55,115 bases of DNA from Opitutaceae bacterium. Lineage in GTDB: Bacteria > Verrucomicrobiota > Verrucomicrobiia > Opitutales > Opitutaceae. This document shows positions 26,030 through 35,096 of this stretch, in pieces. The stretch lies in contig PLXR01000008.1 in assembly GCA_003151495.1 (NCBI GenBank), positions 671-55,785 on the forward strand, given 5' to 3'. Both the position numbers and the translations under genes were made by a program. The notes below the pieces were generated by a model that was not told the origin of the DNA, did no database searches, and saw only the letters and a program-made list of their open reading frames with translations. Position 1 is the stretch's first letter, and each line of letters opens with the position of its first letter.

Positions 26030-28561
26030 ATGAGCGCCGCCCCGCAGCTTCCCCTGCTCGCCGAGCCGACGGGCCCCGCCGTTTCCGCGGGTCACAGGGG
26101 GAAGCCGGCATGCAGGCACTGCGGAGCGGCCCTTGTCGACGCGCGCATGAGGGAGACCGGGTTCTGCTGCTCGGGCTGCGCCTATGTCTTCCGGCTCGTG
26201 CACGAGCACGGGCTCGCGGGCTACTATGGCCTGAAGGACACGGTCACCGTCCCGGCGGATGCGGCCGTCTTCCAGAGCAGGGACTACGGCTGGCTGGGGA
26301 CGGCGCAGTCCGGCGCCGAGGCCGCCGCGGCCGCCGGCAGGCCCCCCTCCAGGCCGCCGGAGCTGACGCTCGACGTCCAGGGCATCTCGTGCGCCGGGTG
26401 CGTGTGGCTGATCGAGCGCCTCTTCCAGCAGCAGCCCGGAGCCCGTGACATCTTCGTCAACGCGCAGCTGGGGTCGATGCGCCTGCGCTGGCTGCCGGGC
26501 GAGTTCTCGGCGCAGGAGTTCGCGAGGAAGCTCCAGGCGTTCGGCTACCTGGCCGGACCCAGCGACCCCGGGCGCACGGAGCCGGAGAGCCGGGGCCTCG
26601 TGAGGCGGGTGGGCCTGTGCGCCGCCTTCGCGATGAACGTGATGCTCTTCACGCTCCCCACCTACTTTGGGATGGAGAGGACGTTCGAGTATGCGGGGCT
26701 ATTCGGGCTCCTGTCGCTCGGCTTCGCGACACTGAGTTTCCTCGTGGGGGGCAGCTATTTCATCGGGCGGGCCTGGCAGGCCCTACGCATGGGGGTGCTC
26801 CACATCGACATGCCGATCGCCATAGGGATCGCCGGCGCCTACGCAGGGTCGGTTTACGGGTGGCTCTCGGGCAGGGAGCGGTTCGTCTACTTCGACTTTG
26901 TGTCCACGTTCATCCTCCTGATGCTCGTGGGCCGGTGGGCTCAGGTGGCCGCCGTGGAGAGGAACCGCCGGCGCCTGCTTGGCCAGCAGGCCAGGCCGCA
27001 GGGCGTGCGGGTCCTCGGCGCCCAGGGGGTCCCGGGCCCGGCGCGCGACTCCGCGTCCCGCGAGGTCCCTCTCGATCAGCTGCGCGTCGGGGACCTCTTC
27101 GCGGGCGCTCCGGGCCAGACCGTTCCCGTCGACACCCGGCTCGTCGCCGGCGAGGCCGTCTTCTCGCTGGCATCGATCAGCGGGGAGGCCGAGCCGAGGG
27201 TCTTCAGGGAGGGCCAGCGCGTACCCGCGGGCTCGGTCAACGTGGGCCGCGCGGACGCCGTCCTCGCGGCGCTCCAGCCCTGGAGCGAGTCGCTGCTCGC
27301 CCGGCTCCTCGAGACGGGCGAGAGGCCGGGCTGGAGGCATGTGTTCCTTGAGCGGATCGTGAGGGGATACCTGGTGGGCATCCTGTTCCTCGCGGTCGCC
27401 TCCGGGGTCGTGTGGTGGATCAGGACGGGTGACGGCCCGAGGACGTGGGCCGTCGTCACGGCGGTGCTCGTGGTCTCGTGCCCCTGCGCCATCGGGCTCG
27501 CCTTTCCCCTGGCCGACGAGATGGCGACCACCGCGCTCCGGCGGCGCGGCGTGTTCGTGCGCGAGAACGACCTCTGGGCGAAGCTGGGCGGGGTGAGGAG
27601 GGTGGTCTTCGACAAGACGGGGACCCTGACGCTCGAGACGCCGGTGCTCAGGAACCCCGGTGCCCTCCTGGGCCTCGACGCCGAGGCCCGGTCGGCGCTT
27701 CTCGCCCTTGTCAGGGACAGCGAGCATCCCGTCAGCCAGTGCCTCTGCGAGAACCTCCTGGCCCAGGGCCCGGTCGAGCCCCTTCCGGGCAACGTCAGGG
27801 AGACGGTCGGGTTCGGCCTTGAGCTGGGCGACTGGTCGCTCGGCCGCGCCGACTGGAGGGGCGGGGAGGGCCCGGACGGGAAGGCGGGTCCCGGGCCCGG
27901 TGGAGCAACGGCCCTGGTCCGATCGGGCCGCATCGTGGCGAGCTTCAGCTTTGCGGATTGCGTCCGGCCCGGCGCGCGCGCCGAGATCGCGGCCCTCCAG
28001 CGGCAGGGCCTCTCGGTGCACATCCTGAGCGGCGATGCCGGGCCAAAGGTCAGCAAGCTGGCCCGCGAGCTGGGTGTCCCCGAGGCCGATGCCCTCGGGG
28101 AGATGACTCCCCTTGGAAAGGCCGAGTGGCTCGGGCAGCGGGGCGCGGACGATGCGCTCATGCTCGGCGACGGAGCAAACGACAGCCTCGCCTTCGACCG
28201 CGCGCTCTGCCGGGGGACGCCCGTCGTCCACCGGGGGGTCCTCGGGGGCAAGGCGGACTTCTACTATCTTGGGCGCGGCATCGGCGGCATCCGCGAGCTC
28301 CTCGACGTGAACGCGGTCCGCCGCCGCACGCACATGCTGATCCTCGTCTTCTCCGTGGCCTACAATGCGCTGGCCGTGGGCCTCGCCGTGGCCGGGCGCA
28401 TGAACCCTCTGGTCGCCGCCGTGCTCATGCCCGCGAACTCCCTGGTCACGCTCGCGCTCGTGAGCGCGGGCATGCGCCGGGTCTTCTTCATCGGGTCGCC
28501 CGGTGGGGCGCGGCAGGGTGGGGATGGGGTGCGCCCGGCCGGCCAGGGACCCGCCGGGTGA
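26030..28561 (+). CDS. ccoI: Copper-transporting P-type ATPase of cbb3 assembly (CcoI/FixI)
   Basis: An 843-aa P1B-ATPase exporting copper to the periplasm for oxidase metallation. The N terminus is a Cys-rich metal-binding segment (CRHCGAAL and FCCSGCAYVF), then a heavy-metal-associated domain with ISCAGCVWL. The membrane metal site is CPCAIGL, the phosphorylation site DKTGTLTLE and the hinge GDGANDS. The unusual CcoI N terminus and operon place set it apart from CopA. It ends the cco operon; a universal stress protein gene follows on the other strand 34 bp away. Confidence 0.95.
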   Translation: MSAAPQLPLLAEPTGPAVSAGHRGKPACRHCGAALVDARMRETGFCCSGCAYVFRLVHEHGLAGYYGLKDTVTVPADAAVFQSRDYGWLGTAQSGAEAAAAAGRPPSRPPELTLDVQGISCAGCVWLIERLFQQQPGARDIFVNAQLGSMRLRWLPGEFSAQEFARKLQAFGYLAGPSDPGRTEPESRGLVRRVGLCAAFAMNVMLFTLPTYFGMERTFEYAGLFGLLSLGFATLSFLVGGSYFIGRAWQALRMGVLHIDMPIAIGIAGAYAGSVYGWLSGRERFVYFDFVSTFILLMLVGRWAQVAAVERNRRRLLGQQARPQGVRVLGAQGVPGPARDSASREVPLDQLRVGDLFAGAPGQTVPVDTRLVAGEAVFSLASISGEAEPRVFREGQRVPAGSVNVGRADAVLAALQPWSESLLARLLETGERPGWRHVFLERIVRGYLVGILFLAVASGVVWWIRTGDGPRTWAVVTAVLVVSCPCAIGLAFPLADEMATTALRRRGVFVRENDLWAKLGGVRRVVFDKTGTLTLETPVLRNPGALLGLDAEARSALLALVRDSEHPVSQCLCENLLAQGPVEPLPGNVRETVGFGLELGDWSLGRADWRGGEGPDGKAGPGPGGATALVRSGRIVASFSFADCVRPGARAEIAALQRQGLSVHILSGDAGPKVSKLARELGVPEADALGEMTPLGKAEWLGQRGADDALMLGDGANDSLAFDRALCRGTPVVHRGVLGGKADFYYLGRGIGGIRELLDVNAVRRRTHMLILVFSVAYNALAVGLAVAGRMNPLVAAVLMPANSLVTLALVSAGMRRVFFIGSPGGARQGGDGVRPAGQGPAG

Positions 28562-28595
28562 GCCCGGGTGTCCTTTCCTGCCAACCCGTCGCCGC

Positions 28596-29051
28596 TCAGG
28601 CGGCCCGCTGGTCCGCCGACGGTGGCACGATGATCACGGGGCACGAGGACTTCTTGAGCACGCCGTGGGCCGTGCTCCCTACGAGCAGGTCGTAGATCGC
28701 GGTGTGCCCGTGCGAGCCGAGGACGATGTAGTCCGCCGGGAGAGCCTCGGCCTCCTCGATTATCCGCGTCACCGGGGCTCCGGTGACCCGCCGGACGACG
28801 ACCGGCCCGAACTCCAGGAGCAGGCCCTTCTCCAGGCGCTCAAGGAGCTTGTCCGCAGCCTTCTCGGCCGCCGCGGTGATCCGCGCCGTGTTCTCGACCA
28901 GTATCGGGTCGCTTGCGCTCAGGTTAACGGGCGGCTGGATGACGTGCAGAACCACGAGGCGTCCGTCCAGCGCCTGCGCGAGCTCGGTCGCCTTTTCGAG
29001 CACGCGGGCGGTCACATCTGAAAAGTCGATGGTGACGAGAATGGTCTTCAT
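28596..29051 (-). CDS. Universal stress protein (UspA family), second copy
   Basis: A 151-aa single-domain USP starting MKTILVTIDFSDVT with the ATP-binding pattern GSHGHTAIYDLLVGST (G-2x-G-9x-G-S). It is clearly paralogous to the USP at 13581-14042: the start, the motif and the GVLKK...CPV ending are shared. It is convergent with ccoI and divergent from the P1B-4 ATPase gene across a 375-bp region that holds a GGAAATCCCCT element also found at 16183. It probably shares stress control with the first copy. Confidence 0.92.
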   Translation of the reverse strand: MKTILVTIDFSDVTARVLEKATELAQALDGRLVVLHVIQPPVNLSASDPILVENTARITAAAEKAADKLLERLEKGLLLEFGPVVVRRVTGAPVTRIIEEAEALPADYIVLGSHGHTAIYDLLVGSTAHGVLKKSSCPVIIVPPSADQRAA

Positions 29052-29426
29052 GGAATAGGCGCCTGGATTGGGGTCTGGATTCGAGGGGAGGATTATCCGG
29101 TATTCCAGCCCTCCTGCTCCGCATTTGTTGGCTTTTCCGCGGCACAAATTGCGAGGAACACGGGCGGGCTCGGGAGCGAGGAACCGCCGGCCGCAGCCCC
29201 GTCCGAGCGGAAATCCCCTGCCGGTATATCCCATTCGGGGACCGCGACTTCTATTTCCAGCTCCTGAGCCTTTATCAGAAGATGCGTGGTTTTTGGGCCG
29301 GCATGCGTAGACTTGGGCCATGCAGACGCGTAGCCTTGGGGTCACTCCCCGCATGTCCGAGGCCACCCCCACTCCCTCACAGAGACCCGACCCGCGGGGC
29401 CGCCGCGCGGCGCCCGCCCTCCCGCA
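29052..29426. promoter_or_regulatory. Divergent promoter region between USP and P1B-4 ATPase genes
   Basis: 375 bp without a gene. Two sequence elements stand out. First, GGAAATCCCCT at 29209-29219 repeats an 11-mer from 16183-16193. Second, two near-identical 12-mers, CGTAGACTTGGG (29306-29317) and CGTAGCCTTGGG (29329-29340), lie 23 bp apart, close to two helical turns, about 90-120 bp before the ATPase start; this spacing suits a dimeric regulator, possibly a metal sensor. No promoter hexamers could be chosen with confidence. Confidence 0.4.
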
Positions 29427-31742
29427 ATGAGCGGTGGTGCCAAGCCCGTGCCGTCGGCGGCGTCCCGCGCCGTCGAAAGCGCCCCCGAGTGGGTGGAACG
29501 CCTGGCCGCGTTCCTGCGGGAGCAGGACGGCGTCAAGGCGCTCAGGGTGAACGCGGCCACGCACACGGCGTCCGTCGCCGCCATCAGCGAGATAGACTTC
29601 CCCGAGATCAGGGCCGAGCTCCAGGGCATCCTCCTGGGGATCGAGGATTCCCGGAGGGACGGCGCGGCCTGGAGCCGGCGGCTCCCGGGCGGGATCGTCG
29701 CCCGGGGAAGCGGCCAGGAGTTCACCGTTCAGCGCGACTCGTGCGAGACCGCGCCCCGTTTCTGGACATGGCGCGAGTTCGAGTGGCCGGCACCGGAGAG
29801 GGGGGCCGAGGCGCCGTCCTCCCCCGAGTGGAAGGCGCTGGCGTGGTCGGCGGCCGTCTGCGGGAGCGTGGGCCTCGCGGGCTTTGCCGGCCAGAGGCTG
29901 GGGCTCCTGCCGCGCCCGTGGTTCGTGGCCCTCAGCCTCATCGCCATCGCCGCCGGCGGCTGGGACGCCGCGCTTGAGACCTGGAGGAACCTGAGGAAGG
30001 GCGGGCTCGACTTCCATTTCCTGATGCTTGCCGTCGCGGCCGGTGCCGCGTCGATCGGGGCCTGGAGCGAGGCGGCGCTGCTCCTCTTCCTGTTCTCGGG
30101 CTCGGGCGCGATGGAGGAATATGCGCTGCACCGGACCCAGAGCGAGGTGAACGCGCTCCTGAAGAGCGCGCCGAAGGAGGCCACCCTGGTGACGCCGGAG
30201 GGCGGCGAGCGGGTGATATCCGTCGAGCGCGTAAGGGTCGGGGACCGGCTGCTAGTCCACGCGGGCGAGGGTTTCGCGGCGGACGGGCAGGTGCTGAAGG
30301 GCTCGTCGGCCGCCGACGAATCCAGCCTGACCGGAGAATCGCAGCCGGTCGACAAGGCCGTCGGGGCGCCCGTTTTCAGCGGGAGCCTCAACCTCTGGGG
30401 GGCGGTGGAGATCGAGGTGCAACGCCTCCCGTCGGAGAGCACCCTCCAGAAGATCATCCGGCTCATCCAGACCGCGCAGAAGCTGAAGGCGCCCTCCGAG
30501 CGGTTCACCGACAAGTTCGGGGGCAGGTACACGGCCGCCGTGTTCGGCCTAGGCGCCACCCTTTTCCTTGTCTGGTGGCTGGGGTACGGCCTGCCCGCGT
30601 TCGAGAGCACAGGGGGCAGGGTGTCGGCCTTCTATCGGGCGATGACGGTGCTCGTGGTCGCGAGCCCGTGCGCGCTCGTGCTGTCGATACCCGCGGCCAT
30701 CCTTGCCGCAATAGCCTGCGGGGCCAGGCACGGGATCCTCTTTCGAGGAGGCGCCGCGATCGAAAAGCTCTCCCAGGTGAGGGTGGTGGCCCTCGACAAG
30801 ACGGGCACGCTCACGACCGGCGAGCTGGCGGTGGTCGCGTGCGAGAGCTTCCCGCCCGGCCGCGAGGGCAGGGTCCTCGAGCTTGCGGTCGCCCTCGAGG
30901 GAAAGTCCCAGCATCCGGTCGCGCGCGCCATCCTCCGCCACGGCAGGTCGGTCGGCGGGCCGAGGGCGGAGGTCTCGGGATTCGAGTCGCTTACGGGGAT
31001 GGGGCTTCGCGGCCGCGTGGACGGGATAGAGTGCGTGCTCGGGCGGCGGGAGCTCTTCGAGGCGGGCCCGTGGAAGGAGTTCTTCAGGACCATGCCGGCG
31101 GTGGGCGCGGACCTGAACGAGGTCTGGATCATCTCGGACCAGCTTGTCGGCCGCATCCTCCTGCGCGACGAGATCCGCAAGGAGTCCGCCGCGACGCTCG
31201 GGCGCCTCAGGACGGCCGGAATCCGCACCGTCATGCTCACCGGCGACCGGAGCCACGCAGCCGAGCAGGTCGCGGGGCAGATCGGGATCGACGAGGTGCG
31301 GGCCGGCCTCACCCCCGGGCAGAAGGTTGAGGCGATCTCGGAGCTGTCCAGGGCCGGGGTCAAGGTGGCGATGGTGGGCGACGGGGTGAACGACGCCCCG
31401 TGCCTCGCGGCCGCCTACGTGTCGGTGGCCATGGGTGCCCGCGCGAGCGACTCGGCGCTCGAGCAGGCCGAGATCGTCCTGATGAACGACCGCATCGAGA
31501 ACTTCTCCTTCGCCTATGACCTGAGCGTCATGGCGAGGCGCGTGATCCGCCAGAACCTGGTCGTGTCGCTCGGGACCGTGATCGTCATGGTCGTAGTTTC
31601 CATCGTCGGGGCGATCCCGCTCTCCCTGGGCGTGTTCGCCCACGAGGGAAGCACGGTGGTCGTGTGCCTGAACGGGCTCCGGCTCCTCTTCTTCGGCGGC
31701 GTCCGCCGGCCCCCGGCGCCGGCTACCCCGGCGGCCGCCTGA
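29427..31742 (+). CDS. P1B-4-type heavy-metal transporting P-type ATPase
   Basis: A 771-aa pump. The membrane metal site is SPCALVLS instead of CPC, and the last helices carry HEGSTVVVC, close to the HEGGT motif; together these mark the P1B-4 group that exports Co2+ or Fe2+. Catalytic motifs are TGES, DKTGTLTTG and GDGVNDAP. The first 150 residues lack a CxxC metal-binding domain, usual for this group, and are longer than common with no clear family. It runs into the GNAT gene, overlapping it tail to tail by 20 bp. Likely role: protection from excess iron or cobalt. Confidence 0.9.
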   Translation: MSGGAKPVPSAASRAVESAPEWVERLAAFLREQDGVKALRVNAATHTASVAAISEIDFPEIRAELQGILLGIEDSRRDGAAWSRRLPGGIVARGSGQEFTVQRDSCETAPRFWTWREFEWPAPERGAEAPSSPEWKALAWSAAVCGSVGLAGFAGQRLGLLPRPWFVALSLIAIAAGGWDAALETWRNLRKGGLDFHFLMLAVAAGAASIGAWSEAALLLFLFSGSGAMEEYALHRTQSEVNALLKSAPKEATLVTPEGGERVISVERVRVGDRLLVHAGEGFAADGQVLKGSSAADESSLTGESQPVDKAVGAPVFSGSLNLWGAVEIEVQRLPSESTLQKIIRLIQTAQKLKAPSERFTDKFGGRYTAAVFGLGATLFLVWWLGYGLPAFESTGGRVSAFYRAMTVLVVASPCALVLSIPAAILAAIACGARHGILFRGGAAIEKLSQVRVVALDKTGTLTTGELAVVACESFPPGREGRVLELAVALEGKSQHPVARAILRHGRSVGGPRAEVSGFESLTGMGLRGRVDGIECVLGRRELFEAGPWKEFFRTMPAVGADLNEVWIISDQLVGRILLRDEIRKESAATLGRLRTAGIRTVMLTGDRSHAAEQVAGQIGIDEVRAGLTPGQKVEAISELSRAGVKVAMVGDGVNDAPCLAAAYVSVAMGARASDSALEQAEIVLMNDRIENFSFAYDLSVMARRVIRQNLVVSLGTVIVMVVVSIVGAIPLSLGVFAHEGSTVVVCLNGLRLLFFGGVRRPPAPATPAAA

Positions 31743-32358
31743 GCGCGCGCGCGACGTCGACCGACACCACGACCGAGTCGGTGCCCGGGATGCCCGACCT
31801 TGTCCCGCCCATCCGGCCGAAGATCTCCAGCATCGGCTGGTTTTCCCGCAGGACCTGGGCGTCGAGCGACTTGACGCCCCGCGACGCGGCGATCCTGAGC
31901 AGCGCCTTGAGGAGGGCCGTCGCCATTCCGAGATGCCGGCGGTCCTCCCTCACCACGAACGCGGCCTCCGCGGAGTTCCCGTCGCGCCGCAGGAAGTACC
32001 TCCCGATCGCAACGAGGGGGACCTCCTGGCCCTCCTCGAAGATCCCGAGTGCGGCGTCCCTGGACTGGTCGACCCCCACAAGCTCGGCGGCCCGGGCGTC
32101 CGAGATTTCCGAGAGCTCGTAGCCGTAGCGCAGGTGGATGGTTTCCCTCGTGTGGGAGCCGAAGAACCTGAGGAGGGTATCGCGGTCCCCGGGCCCCAGC
32201 GGCCGGATCAGGGTCCTGTGCTTCCCGAACTTGCGCGGGATCGGGAAACGAGGGAGACGGACCCCTACCGACGGGCGCGCGCCCGCGGCGGTCCGGGCAC
32301 GATCCCTCGTGGAGCGTCCCTGGGTCGCCTTCGAGTCTGCGCTCATCGGCGTCAACAT
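31723..32358 (-). CDS. GNAT family N-acetyltransferase
   Basis: A 211-aa protein with a variable N-terminal 45 residues and a GNAT domain: RPLGPGDRDTLLRFFGSHTRETIHLRYGY at the front, VREDRRHLGMATALLKALL with the acetyl-CoA-binding (R/Q-x-x-G-x-A) loop, and ENQPMLEIFGRMG near the end. It resembles the GNAT part of the acyl-CoA-synthetase-linked protein acetyltransferases, so it might work on proteins; the synthetase at 10768 lacks such a domain. That link is inference. It is convergent with the P1B-4 ATPase. Confidence 0.85.
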   Translation of the reverse strand: MLTPMSADSKATQGRSTRDRARTAAGARPSVGVRLPRFPIPRKFGKHRTLIRPLGPGDRDTLLRFFGSHTRETIHLRYGYELSEISDARAAELVGVDQSRDAALGIFEEGQEVPLVAIGRYFLRRDGNSAEAAFVVREDRRHLGMATALLKALLRIAASRGVKSLDAQVLRENQPMLEIFGRMGGTRSGIPGTDSVVVSVDVARALRRPPG

Positions 32359-32775
32359 GAGCGCCGCCGGGCCGGGCTGCGATCACTTCATGGATCCGGC
32401 GCGCCCCCGGTTCATCGAGCCGTCGCGGTGGTCCGCGCAATTCCGGCGGGGTCTCCTGGGATTTCGCCCGTCGGGCCCCGTCATCACAGATATTTGGCAA
32501 CAACATGATGGATAAAAAATTACGCATTAATTAGTGCGCCTCCAGGCTCCCCAATCCCCGACGATCCAGAGACCGGGCGCCCGGCCGTTGACCATTTCAA
32601 AAACTTCACGGGTCCCCAACCTGCCGTGCTAAGTGTCCGCCGCGGGCGAATGGGCGTGATCGACGCCTCCCCTGCCCGCGCCGCCCGCGCGGGCCTCCCC
32701 TTGGGGCGCAGGGCTCGCCCGAAAGCGCAAAAAGCCGCTGTTAACCCGCGTTTTTTTGTGCACGCTCGCAATCCT
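32359..32775. other. Intergenic region with AT-rich palindrome
   Basis: About 417 bp between the divergent GNAT and hexapeptide-transferase genes. At 32511-32538 it turns AT-rich, with an 8+8 near-palindrome at 32523-32538 (CGCATTAA/TTAGTGCG, one mismatch), which could be an operator or promoter spacer. Upstream frame of the next gene stays open to 32626 but is Arg/Ala-rich and unlike the family, so it is treated as non-coding. Nothing else is recognised. Confidence 0.4.
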
Positions 32776-33456
32776 GTGACGGCCTCCGATTTTTTTGCGC
32801 TCCCCGACTCGCTTGCGGCGTTCCGCCCCTTCTTCGGGGCCGACGCCGCGCCGTGGGACTGGCTCAAGCAGATCGCGCCGGCCCTTGGGGCCCATGGGTT
32901 TGGCGCCGGGCCGAAGGGCGTGCCCCCGGGGGTGCACCTGGAGGGCCCCGTCTTCCTGGGGGAGGGGGTCTCGCTTCCCGCGTACGCGACGATCATCGGC
33001 CCGTCCTGGATAGGCGCGGGGACCCAGATCAGGCCGGGCGCATTCATCAGGGGCAACGTGATCGTCGGCGAGCGGTGCGTCTTGGGCAACGCCTCGGAGT
33101 TCAAGAACTGCCTCCTCATGGACGGCGTGCAGGCCCCGCATTACAACTATGTTGGGGACTCCATTCTGGGGAACCGCGCGCACCTCGGGGCGGGCGCGAT
33201 CTGCTCCAACCTCAGGCTGGACCAGAAGATCGTGGTCGTGCACCTCCCGGGCGGGCCCGTGGACACCGGCCTCAAGAAGTTCGGGGCCGTGCTCGGGGAC
33301 GACGCCGAGGTCGGATGCAACGCCGTCCTGAACCCTGGAACCCTCCTTGGGAAGCGCTCGCTCGTGATGCCCTCGGTCGCCTTCGGCGGGGTGCTCGCGC
33401 CCTCCACGATCGCGAGGGTCCGGCAGCAGGTCACGCTGGTCCCGAGGCGATTCTGA
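32776..33456 (+). CDS. Left-handed beta-helix (hexapeptide) acyl/nucleotidyl transferase-like protein
   Basis: A 226-aa protein with hexapeptide repeats (GPSWIGAGTQIRPGAFIRG, then GNRAHLGAGAI), as in the C-terminal half of GlmU and related sugar-nucleotide acyltransferases. It includes YVGDSILGNRAHLGAG, the GlmU-type acetyltransferase segment, but has no pyrophosphorylase half. Likely it acylates a sugar nucleotide for cell-wall or lipid A synthesis. The GTG at 32776 is inferred; a GTG at 32758 is an alternative. Its stop overlaps the trpS start (TGATG). Confidence 0.78.
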   Translation: MTASDFFALPDSLAAFRPFFGADAAPWDWLKQIAPALGAHGFGAGPKGVPPGVHLEGPVFLGEGVSLPAYATIIGPSWIGAGTQIRPGAFIRGNVIVGERCVLGNASEFKNCLLMDGVQAPHYNYVGDSILGNRAHLGAGAICSNLRLDQKIVVVHLPGGPVDTGLKKFGAVLGDDAEVGCNAVLNPGTLLGKRSLVMPSVAFGGVLAPSTIARVRQQVTLVPRRF

Positions 33457-34421
33457 TGCGCACACTCACAGGAATAACCCCCTCCGGAACCGCCCACATC
33501 GGCAATTATTTCGGGGCGATGAGGCCGGCGATCGAGGCGCAGGCAAGCGGCGACTGCTTCTACTTCATCGCCGACTACCACTCGATGACCTCGGTCACCG
33601 ATCCGGCGGAGAGGAGGGCGAACACGCGGGGAATCGCGATCGACTGGCTCGCGTGCGGGCTCGACCCCGAGAAGAGCGTCTTCTGGCTCCAGAGCGACGT
33701 CCCCGAGGTCTGCGAGCTGACCTGGCTGATCGGGAGCCTCACGCCCATGGGCCTCCTCGAGCGCGCCCACAGCTTCAAGGACAAGACCGCAAAGGGCATC
33801 TCGCCGAACTTCGGGCTGTTCGCCTACCCGGTCCTGATGGCGGCGGACATCCTGCTCTACGACACCAACGCGGTCCCCGTCGGCAGGGACCAGAAGCAGC
33901 ACGTGGAGATGACCCGCGACATCGCGATCAAGTTCAACCAGACCTACGGCGAGACCCTCGTCGTGCCTGAGTCCGTCATCCGGGAGGATGTCGCCGTCGT
34001 GCCCGGGCTCGACGGGCAGAAGATGAGCAAGAGCTACGGGAACACGCTCGAGATCTTCGGCGACGAGAAGGTGCTCCGCAAGAAGGTCATGTCGATCGTC
34101 ATGGACAGCAGGACGCCCGTCGAGCCCAAGCCCGACGCCGAGCGCAACCTCTGCGTGCAGCTGCTGAAGCTGGTGGCGCCCCCGGACGCCGCCGCCGACC
34201 TGGAGGGGCGGCTCAGGGCCGGCGGCCTGGGGTACGGGGACCTGAAGAAGGCCCTGTTCTCGCACTACTGGGACTTCTTCGCGCCGGCGCGCGCGCGCCG
34301 CGCCGAGCTGGTCGCCCATCCCGACTACGTCGACCAGGTCCTGAGGGAGGGAGCCGGGCGGGCTCGCTCGGTGGCCTCGGTCGTGATGAGGCGGGCCCGC
34401 AAGGCGGCCGGCCTCGAGTAA
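33456..34421 (+). CDS. trpS: Tryptophanyl-tRNA synthetase
   Basis: A 321-aa class I synthetase that charges tRNA-Trp. The HIGH-type motif is in PSGTAHIGNYFGA near residue 10 and the KMSKS loop is GQKMSKSYGN near 190. The length fits bacterial TrpRS. It starts in a TGATG overlap with the hexapeptide-transferase gene, so the two are coupled, and it is convergent with plsC 15 bp downstream. Confidence 0.97.
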   Translation: MRTLTGITPSGTAHIGNYFGAMRPAIEAQASGDCFYFIADYHSMTSVTDPAERRANTRGIAIDWLACGLDPEKSVFWLQSDVPEVCELTWLIGSLTPMGLLERAHSFKDKTAKGISPNFGLFAYPVLMAADILLYDTNAVPVGRDQKQHVEMTRDIAIKFNQTYGETLVVPESVIREDVAVVPGLDGQKMSKSYGNTLEIFGDEKVLRKKVMSIVMDSRTPVEPKPDAERNLCVQLLKLVAPPDAAADLEGRLRAGGLGYGDLKKALFSHYWDFFAPARARRAELVAHPDYVDQVLREGAGRARSVASVVMRRARKAAGLE

Positions 34422-34436
34422 CGCCCGGGCCCGCCG

Positions 34437-35096
34437 TCAGACGACGTCCGCCCGGGGCGGGCCGATCATGTCGATCGCCTCCATGATCCGGGCTGCCGTC
34501 CTCGAATAGCGCTCCTTCCCGTCGTCGGGACGGTCGAATTCCGCGGGCTGGAGGGGCCTGCCAAAGGCGACGGAAACGGGCGAACCCAGCCTCAGGCGGC
34601 CGGCCCTCCCGAATGCCTCGAACGACCCGAATATCCGGGCGGGCACGACCGGGACGCCCGCCTTGCAGGCGATGAGGCCCACGCCCGCCTTCGGGGCCTG
34701 GAGCACCCCCGTGACGGAGCGCGTCCCCTCGGGGAACACGATGACGACCTTTCCGGCCGAGACGGCGTGGAGGACGCGGCGGACCGCGTCCAGGCTCATC
34801 CCCCCGTCCCGGTCGACCGGGATCGTTCCCACGGCGTCGAGCCACCAGGCGGCCATCCCCGGCTTCCACAGCGTCTTCCTCGCGAAGAAGCTCACCTGGC
34901 GCGGGAGGAACTGGCCGACCACCGGGGGGTCGAGGAGGCTCGCGTGGTTCGCAGCCACGATGTACCCGCCGTCCGCGGGCAGGTTCTCCAGGCCCGCGAC
35001 GTCCCCGCGGAAGAACATCTGGTGGATGAGCGTGAAGATCCCGTGGGAGAACCCGTAGATCGGGTCCATGTCGAGCTGCGTGTGCCTGTGCCTCAT
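34437..35096 (-). CDS. plsC: 1-acyl-sn-glycerol-3-phosphate acyltransferase
   Basis: A 219-aa membrane-associated acyltransferase making phosphatidic acid from lysophosphatidic acid. The catalytic NHxxxxD box reads NHASLLD near residue 50, and the second box FPEGTRS is near 120, with a VVPARIFG-like motif IV. It overlaps cmk by 4 bp (ATGA), the order often seen in this phylum: tyrA, aroA, cmk, plsC on one strand. Confidence 0.95.
   Translation of the reverse strand: MRHRHTQLDMDPIYGFSHGIFTLIHQMFFRGDVAGLENLPADGGYIVAANHASLLDPPVVGQFLPRQVSFFARKTLWKPGMAAWWLDAVGTIPVDRDGGMSLDAVRRVLHAVSAGKVVIVFPEGTRSVTGVLQAPKAGVGLIACKAGVPVVPARIFGSFEAFGRAGRLRLGSPVSVAFGRPLQPAEFDRPDDGKERYSRTAARIMEAIDMIGPPRADVV

Noticed and set aside
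20705..28333. Long open frames overlapping the cco operon on both strands (such as 21396-22889, 23696-25345 and 26783-28333 minus)
   Set aside because: Shadow frames of ccoNO, ccoG and ccoI with no recognisable protein features.
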